A DNA stretch of 64,000 nucleotides from Morinoia aosen (Eukaryota; Arthropoda; Malacostraca; Amphipoda; Talitridae), in assembly GCA_030386875.1 (NCBI GenBank), contig CM059569.1, forward strand, positions 39,657,842 to 39,721,841, read 5' to 3'. Position numbers and translations under genes: made by a program. Below, in pieces: positions 58,671 through 64,000 of this stretch. The notes under the pieces are model-generated. The model was not told the origin of the DNA and did no database searches. It saw only the letters and a program-made list of their open reading frames with translations. Within the stretch, counting starts at the first letter, position 1, and every line of letters begins with the position of its first letter.

Positions 58671-58702
58671 TTGCAGCGGGTGGACCTTTCGGTCTGCGCC
58701 TT

Positions 58703-58711
58703 GGGGGGTAA
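58703..58711 (+). other. Polypurine tract next to 3' LTR
   Basis: GGGGGGTAA directly before the 3' LTR. G-rich and short, it is the expected plus-strand primer site. The T makes it imperfect. Confidence 0.65.
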
Positions 58712-60953
58712 TGTAGCATACAGCTACATAAGCGTAAAAATTAGAAATTCGCTATTCATACTTAAATAAATTAATTAGTAGCATTAAAAATATTACTCTA
58801 ATTTATTATTAATTATTTTCTACTTCTAATTCACCATCATTGAAGTTTTTGTGTAAATGCATGAAACAATAAAAATAACACTTGACATTTTTCGAGAGAG
58901 AAGCCCTCTGGTGGCAACACTGCACACTTGCGCGTCTCTTCTTTCAAAGCCATTCTGACTTATGGCGCCCGACTAGCAGTGTTACAAGCAAATTCTCGTG
59001 AGTTCAAATGTGTTAGAAAATATTCGTGTTCCTTTGTTTCGCGTCAGTGAGTATAAATAAGTGACAAGTGCAGTGTACTAAGTTGCGTAGTTATGCTTGA
59101 GAATATGGACGTAGCATGCTCCTCATTCAGAGTTTTGTTTTGTTCTCAACATGATTTAGCGTAAAATTTGCGTCAGATGTGTCATGATTTTATTTTATTT
59201 CGTGTCATGAATTTTATAATCAAAGCATAATCATGCTCTTTCTTGTCTCTTTTCGATAATCTACTAATCTATGTTAATCTCTGTTTGGATCGGACGCGGC
59301 AAAATTTTGCCGGCGTTCGTTGCCGATAGCGCTTTGTTTAATGGCGGAACCTCATACCGTCGCCTCTCGTCTCTACCCTGTGACTATAAATACCATAAGC
59401 ATGTGTTCTAATAGTATTTTCTCCTATTTTTTTTACAAATCACTTCTAGCAGTTTTCTTTCTTAAACTTGTTTAAACGCAAAATAATCATTAAAGACGTC
59501 TTCTTAAATAGCTTTTAATAAATTACGAAGTTGTTCGTGTCTACTCGCTAAAGTTTGGAACTTCATTCTTAATTCATATATTGACGTAACCTCACTTAAT
59601 TCGATATCAACCATCTCAATAAAATTAATGTGCCTCCTCGCATTCGTGTGACAAACACCCATCACTATCTGCCTATCGTAAGTGTGTGCAAATGGCCGGC
59701 GACTCGGGCTGAGACCGACGCGTTAAGTCGCCGGTTAAACCGCCACACGGAATCTTCATGCTCTCGTGTTTTCTTTCTTCGCGTACTTTCCGCCTGTGAA
59801 ATCAACGCCTAGTCTTCTTCCCCTGTTTCTATTATCATTAGGGATATATAGTATTCCCTAATTTCTTTATTATTGAAAATTGAGATACCAGGATTTTACT
59901 AGGATTTTTATCCATGAACTTAGGATTTTTTATGTGTTCTTTTTTACGGCTTGCCAAAGTGCTGTCACTTGATATTTTACGATATTCGGTAGGTCCCGTG
60001 TTTACTTGCCCGTAGTCTCTGTGAGGAATCACGATCTTTATTACCGAAAATTCCTAGCCTAACACTCGGAATTTAAAGCCGAGGCATTAGTGATCAAACA
60101 ATTTATTTCTTGATTAAAAATCTGTCAACCTAAAATCTGTCCTATCTCTTTTGAGTTTGCTAGAGTGGGATTCACAAAATAGCTTGAGTAAAACCGTAGG
60201 AGTTTCTCGGATTTCTCCGTGTGGGACGATTTGTCATTATTATGTTGGATATTCAGTAGTGCCATGCCTTGATGTCTCTCCTGAATCGCGTAACCCAGCA
60301 TCCTTGGACTCCTGTGCAGGACCTCTACATCATCGCCATACACAAAAAACCTTCACAATCAAATCTCCCTGGGTTTTTGGTTTCTCCGAGTGCCATGTTA
60401 GATGCTACGTTGCTCACCTAAGTCATGCTAAAACTTGCTCACAACTTACCTTATTATTGAGTCAGCCCTTTTGGCATTACCTTGGGAAAGGCCAGCAAAT
60501 CTACCTGAGCCTCAAATCTTGAGCTACTCCATTTACTCAAGCTCGATTGTCATGCTAGACATTTGGAAAGCAGATCTCATAACGTGACCACATTACGTCA
60601 CTGTATAGAACTCCTTCAAAGCTTTCCCCAAAAATTCAACTCACTCACCACGCACACTCCATCGCGTGCCGGCCTTCGTCAGCTCCAGCCTGGTCCTCCG
60701 GCACGGATTGCCACCTCAACAAGCTCTCCTAGATCAAGATCAAGACAAGCCGGTTTTCCTGACAAGCCAGTGTCCTGGCTTCCTTTTCCCAAATAAACAC
60801 CACCTCCGAAAACTAAGCTGAGTTATCCAAAACGCTTTTATTATCCCTCTCATTAATTTCCCATAGAACTATCGAGAAAATCGTTCGAGTTGCAGCCGTC
60901 AATAATCAATAATCAATATTGCCTTCAAAATACCAACGGCTCGAAACCCGACA
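58712..60953 (+). repeat. 3' LTR (2242 bp)
   Basis: Differences from the 5' LTR that I can see: ATACTGACG/ATATTGACG, GGTATGTCC/GGTAGGTCC, CTCTGATT/CTCGGATT, ACGTTACC/ACGTGACC, AAAGCGC/AAAACGC and AAACGCG/AAACCCG. Bounded by a G-run on the left and TAGA on the right. Confidence 0.97.
59618..59623 (+). terminator. Candidate poly(A) signal in 3' LTR
   Basis: AATAAA, 233 bp after the TATA box at 59385. An alternative AATAAA lies at 60792-60797. Use of the first would give a short R and a very long U5; the second, a long R. Confidence 0.4.
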
Positions 60954-60982
60954 TAGACGCGAAGAAATTTTGTCCTTATATC

Positions 60983-61545
60983 GACCAGCTGGCCATTTTT
61001 GAGAACCCATCTAAGATCCTTCCCGAGTTACCTTGCTCTCTGTCATCCCCCAGGGAGCGTATGAAAGTTTTATTACACACTCAAAGTTGGAGAATAAATC
61101 GATCTTTATAATGAGACTAATTTCAAGTTTTTAGGTGCAATACTTTAGAAATTATGACTCGTACAAAATGACCAGCTAGCCATTTTTGAGAATTCATCTA
61201 AGACCCTTCCCGAGTTACCTTGCTCTCTGTCATCCCCCAGTGAGCGTATGAGAGTTTTATTACACACTCAGAGTTGGAGAATAAATCGATCTTTATAATG
61301 AGACTAATTTTAAATTTTTAAGTGCAATACTTTAGAAATTATGACTCGTACAAAATGAGCCGTTTGAAAAATCGGTCGACCATTCAGAGGCTAGGAGAAA
61401 CTTGCTCTTCATTTTCCTCCAGGGAGCGTATGACAGTTTTATTATACACTCAGAGTTGAAGAATAAATCGATCTTTATAATGAGACTAATTTCAAGTTTT
61501 TAGGTGCAATACTTTAGAAATTATGACTCGTACAAAATGAAGGAT
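60983..61545. repeat. Tandem repeat, about 187-bp unit x 3
   Basis: Copies begin near 60983, 61170 and 61357 (187, 187 and 182 bp). All share GAGCGTATG, AATAAATCGATCTTTATAAT and ATTATGACTCGTACAAAATG. The third copy has a diverged first 60 bp. The first copy starts with CCAGCTGGCCATTTTTGAGA, and the array ends with that segment inverted (61541-61595). Confidence 0.9.
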
Positions 61546-61602
61546 CTCGGAGGGATCTTAGATGGGTTCTCAAAAATGGCTAGCTGGTTTATATCGGCAT
61601 AA
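61541..61602 (-). repeat. Inverted copy of the 60968-61020 segment
   Basis: The reverse complement reads AACCAGCTAGCCATTTTTGA, then GAACCCATCTAAGATCC, matching the left edge of the 187-bp array. Together they form about 45-bp inverted termini around the array, which may be a small element of its own. Confidence 0.8.
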
Positions 61603-61656
61603 GTACCATTTAGTGAATGCGTTGACTAGGACGACTCCAAAAGACCCATGAAACTA

Positions 61657-61917
61657 GGGCGTCCCATAACGCAATGCATTAATTTTTTTCTTTACTTGTG
61701 TGCAACGTATAGAGTATGCAGTCTGTCCGTGATCACCACTGTTTTAACTCTTGTACAATATGTGCAATTACCCAGTCTGATTGTGAAGTTCTCTGTTTAT
61801 GATAGCAGATTTTTGCTGAACATGGGTCAAGGCCCCAAATGTTCGTTTTTAGTATTAACCACGTACAATTTTAAACAATATTGACTTCTTTCGTTCTTGC
61901 CGTTAACTTTTTATTGA
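61657..61917 (-). repeat. Right arm of an inverted repeat around the LTR retrotransposon
   Basis: Partner of 50888-51152. The exact outer ends and any target duplication were not resolved because the arms have diverged. Confidence 0.8.
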
Positions 61918-62035
61918 AGCCTAATTAAATTTATCAATGATGAACTAATATTATCCGTAATTTTGTTCAGTTTCCGTAAAACACATGACTAGGAGATCGT
62001 CGTGTGACAGCTGATAGAAGTAAGGTTATGAAAGA
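61918..62035. other. Short spacer before the LINE remnant
   Basis: AT-rich, with no feature. The LINE frame is closed by a TAA at 62021 just upstream of the first readable part. Confidence 0.5.
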
Positions 62036-62344
62036 ATGCAATATTTAATTGAAGAACGAGGAGTCCTGGGAGAAGAACAGAATGGTTTTAGGCAGGACAG
62101 ACGTAGTGAGGATAATCTGTTTGTAGTGAGTGAAATAATTGAGCAAATAAGGAAGAATGATAAGAAGGTATTCATAGTATTTCTGAATATTAAAATGGCG
62201 TATGGCAGAGTGGATCGGTTTAGGCTGTGTGAAATCTTGAGAAAAGTTGGATTTAGTAGAAAAGAAAGTAAATATTATGCAAAGTCTGTAAGAGAACACA
62301 AGTGCTATCTACAGGTTAGGAAATTTGGAAACAGGGCAAGTGAG

Positions 62345-62891
62345 GGTAAATCTGAAGGAGATGACAGTTGTCGATTTTGCAAATTGTAATGGCTTAACAT
62401 GGCTAATGACACCAAAATAAACAAGTTTTCTTCTATGCACTTTTCGTCTCAAGTGAGTATTTTATTAGTTATAGCGGTAAATGACTTACCGCAACTCCAG
62501 TCTTTGAAGCGGAAAGAAATTCCTTGATCGAGTTGTATGGCAATACTGCAATGGCGTCTCGCTTCCAGCGCTCTGTCTTGAAAGACGAAACCAAACCTAC
62601 CGCTATACCTCGTTAAATACTCATTTGACGAAAAAAGTGTATAGAAGAAAAGTTGTTTATTTCAATGTTATTACCATGTTTCAAGCAACAAATATTCAAA
62701 AATCGATGAGTAGCTGTTTATTCGAGCGCATTCGTCATCAATGACGTAACTAAACTTACCGCTATAAATCGTAAAATACTCATTTGAGACGAAAAGTGCA
62801 TAGAAGAAAACTTGTTTATTTCGATTCAATTAATTAGGTTCAGGCACCAAAAAGTGGAAAATCGACAACTGTCATCTCCTTCAGATTTACC
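62345..62891. mobile_element. Short inverted-repeat element with 8-bp TSD (547 bp)
   Basis: 34-bp perfect terminal inverted repeats (62345-62378 and 62858-62891) start GGTAAATCTGAAGGAGATGA. The 8-bp duplication CAAGTGAG flanks it (62337-62344 and 62892-62899). A second inverted pair containing AAATAAACAAGTTTTCTTCT lies inside (about 62415 and 62773), with a third related copy near 62600-62664. No coding capacity. An 8-bp TSD is usual for hAT-type elements, so a non-autonomous hAT relative is possible, but the ends are not typical. Confidence 0.88.
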
Positions 62892-63231
62892 CAAGTGAGT
62901 AGTGAGACAGGGCTGTACTCAGTCTTGTGTTGTTTGGATTGTACACAAAAGAATTAGCAGTATAACTGAGAATGAGTGGCTTAGGACTGAAAGTTGGAAG
63001 GAAAAACTGAGTTGTTTGTTGTATTTGTGTTTGTTTGTTGTAGTTGTCTTTAGTGAATCTGGGCTTGAACTACAAAGGATGCAAGACATGGTGAATGGAT
63101 ATAGTGCAGATTTCAAGATAAACTTTGGTGCTGATAAAAGTAAGGTTATGGTTATAAATAGTGATGAAGTTGATAGAGACAGACTGTAGAATATTGGAGA
63201 AAGCAGAATTGTTAGAACTGAAAAACACAAG

Positions 63232-63902
63232 GTCAATATTTACTTTAATGTTGTCAATTATTTTCATAATTTTCTTGCCATAGATAGGTAGTATAGTCAA
63301 TTTTAAGACGTTTTACACGAATGACAATATGCTCGCAAATGCTTAGGGTTTTGAGTAATTCAAGTTTGAAGTTATACAAATGGCGCTCCTCAATGGCCTC
63401 TTTGGCGCAAAAGCAGTCATTGTTTTTGCAATAGAAATGGAAGCTAACCCCCAATTACAAACATAAAGAGGTTGGGTTGAGAGGGGTAGCCACAGTTCTT
63501 CTAGTGAAAATTATAAATAAAGGTTACTAGTGACGTCCGTTTACATCGACTCCAAGATGGTGGCTGCCATCTTGGGTACCGGGTGGCGCCATTGGAGATG
63601 ATGTAAACGGATGACACTAGAAACCTTTATTTATAATTTTCACTAGAAGAACTGTGGCTACCCCTCACAGACCCAACCTCTTTACGCTTGTAATAGGGGC
63701 TTAGCTTCCGTTATTAATTGAATTACGCTTAGCACGCGCGCATCCGTGGCGCGCACAAGCCAACTTCAAAGTTGAATAATTCGAAAATAACGCGTCAGCA
63801 AGCAAAATATCATTCTTGTAAAACATTCATAAATGTATACCTTTATTGATTCTTTGCAACAAAATTATGAAAATCCTTGACAACATTAAAGTAAATATTG
63901 AC
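63232..63902. mobile_element. Foldback-type inverted-repeat element (671 bp)
   Basis: Ends GTCAATATTTACTTTAATGT and its reverse complement lie inside a likely 4-bp duplication CAAG (63228-63231 and 63903-63906). A 2-bp AA reading with a one-base longer element is also possible. Imperfect complementarity continues inward, and two arms of about 110 bp (about 63438-63547 and 63600-63711, sharing GTAGCCACAGTTCTTCTAGT) form a long hairpin around 63573. No ORF. It interrupts the LINE remnant. Confidence 0.85.
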
Positions 63903-64000
63903 CAAGTACAAGTATTTAGGTTGTATGATAAGTGAAGATGGATGCACTAATATTAAGGATGAGAAATTGGCAAAAGCAGTGCAGTGGAGTGAACGATTAT

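Larger units (their letters stand above)
51525..60953 (+). mobile_element. Full-length Ty3/Gypsy LTR retrotransposon (9429 bp), CsRn1-like
   Basis: Two 2242-bp LTRs begin TGTAGCATAC and end CGACA, and are flanked by the 4-bp target duplication TAGA (51521-51524 and 60954-60957). Between them come a primer-binding site, a leader, gag, pol in the -1 frame and a G-rich tract next to the 3' LTR. No env-like frame follows pol. The Gag CHCC box and the Pol protease region resemble the CsRn1 branch of Metaviridae (recognised from memory). I count six LTR differences, about 0.3%, so the insertion is young. All parts needed for retrotransposition appear open. Confidence 0.96.
62036..63902 (+). pseudogene. 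Decayed LINE reverse transcriptase, interrupted twice
   Basis: Pieces at 62036-62344, 62900-63189 and 63903-64000 read in order as a non-LTR reverse transcriptase: EEQNGFRQDRRSEDNL, FLNIKMAYGRVDR, RQGCTQS, FSESGLELQRMQD, then KYLGCMISEDG past 63903. Motif A has Asn where the catalytic Asp should be (FLN for FLD), and the FADD box is gone, leaving FVVVVFSES. There are also frameshifts. It cannot encode an active enzyme. It continues past the window end. The clade was not determined. Confidence 0.85.

Noticed and set aside
58671-58711. An env gene after pol
   Set aside because: Only about 40 bp separate the pol stop from the 3' LTR, so there is no room for one.

Overview
This is eukaryotic, insect-like DNA. 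It holds the 5' part of one conserved gene, frequenin (neuronal calcium sensor 1, NCS-1), on the minus strand. The rest is minisatellites and transposable elements. Five coding exons were read directly by translation and splice sites: 43173-43110 (start codon and N-myristoylation motif), 18914-18890 (a 25-nt microexon), 8484-8436, 3103-3014 and 1586-1508. All junctions keep one reading frame and give about 102 residues that follow the insect frequenin/NCS-1 family, up to the end of EF-hand 2 and a short stretch beyond. EF-hands 3 and 4 must lie left of base 1. The species cannot be read from the sequence. The frequenin match, the DUF4817-type transposases and the repeat load suggest an insect with a large genome (inference).

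The introns are packed with unrelated tandem arrays. Intron 4 (1.4 kb) is plain. Intron 3 (5.3 kb) is about two-thirds 44-bp and 31-bp minisatellites. Intron 2 (10.4 kb) has five arrays (44, 36, 23, 21 and 78 bp). Intron 1 (24.2 kb) has a CA-rich array, a 30-bp array that grades into an 80-bp hybrid and then a 40-bp satellite (about 8 kb), then 39-, 55-, 15- and 33-bp arrays. It also holds an intact Tc1/mariner-like transposon sitting in the 40-bp satellite, a tRNA-derived SINE, a fragment of a DNA-transposon ORF and a duplicated dispersed repeat. Tandem arrays make up roughly 23 kb, about 36% of the window. Their strand bias and unit lengths divisible by three create long open frames that are almost certainly not genes.

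Upstream of the frequenin start codon (43.2-64 kb) lie a 34-bp array (44551-46407), a second Tc1/mariner-like element (47719-49585), and a full-length Ty3/Gypsy LTR retrotransposon (51525-60953). The retrotransposon has 2242-bp LTRs, a 4-bp TAGA target duplication, a primer site matching tRNA-Gly, a CHCC-type Gag, and a Pol in the -1 frame reached through a GGGAAAC slip site. It sits inside an older element bounded by about 260-bp inverted repeats (50888-51152 and 61657-61917). The right edge is a decayed LINE reverse transcriptase interrupted by two short inverted-repeat elements (62345-62891 and 63232-63902).

The retrotransposon and the first Tc1/mariner element look young: LTRs differ at about 6 sites in 2242, and 166-bp TIRs differ at one site. 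No cellular gene other than frequenin was recognised.
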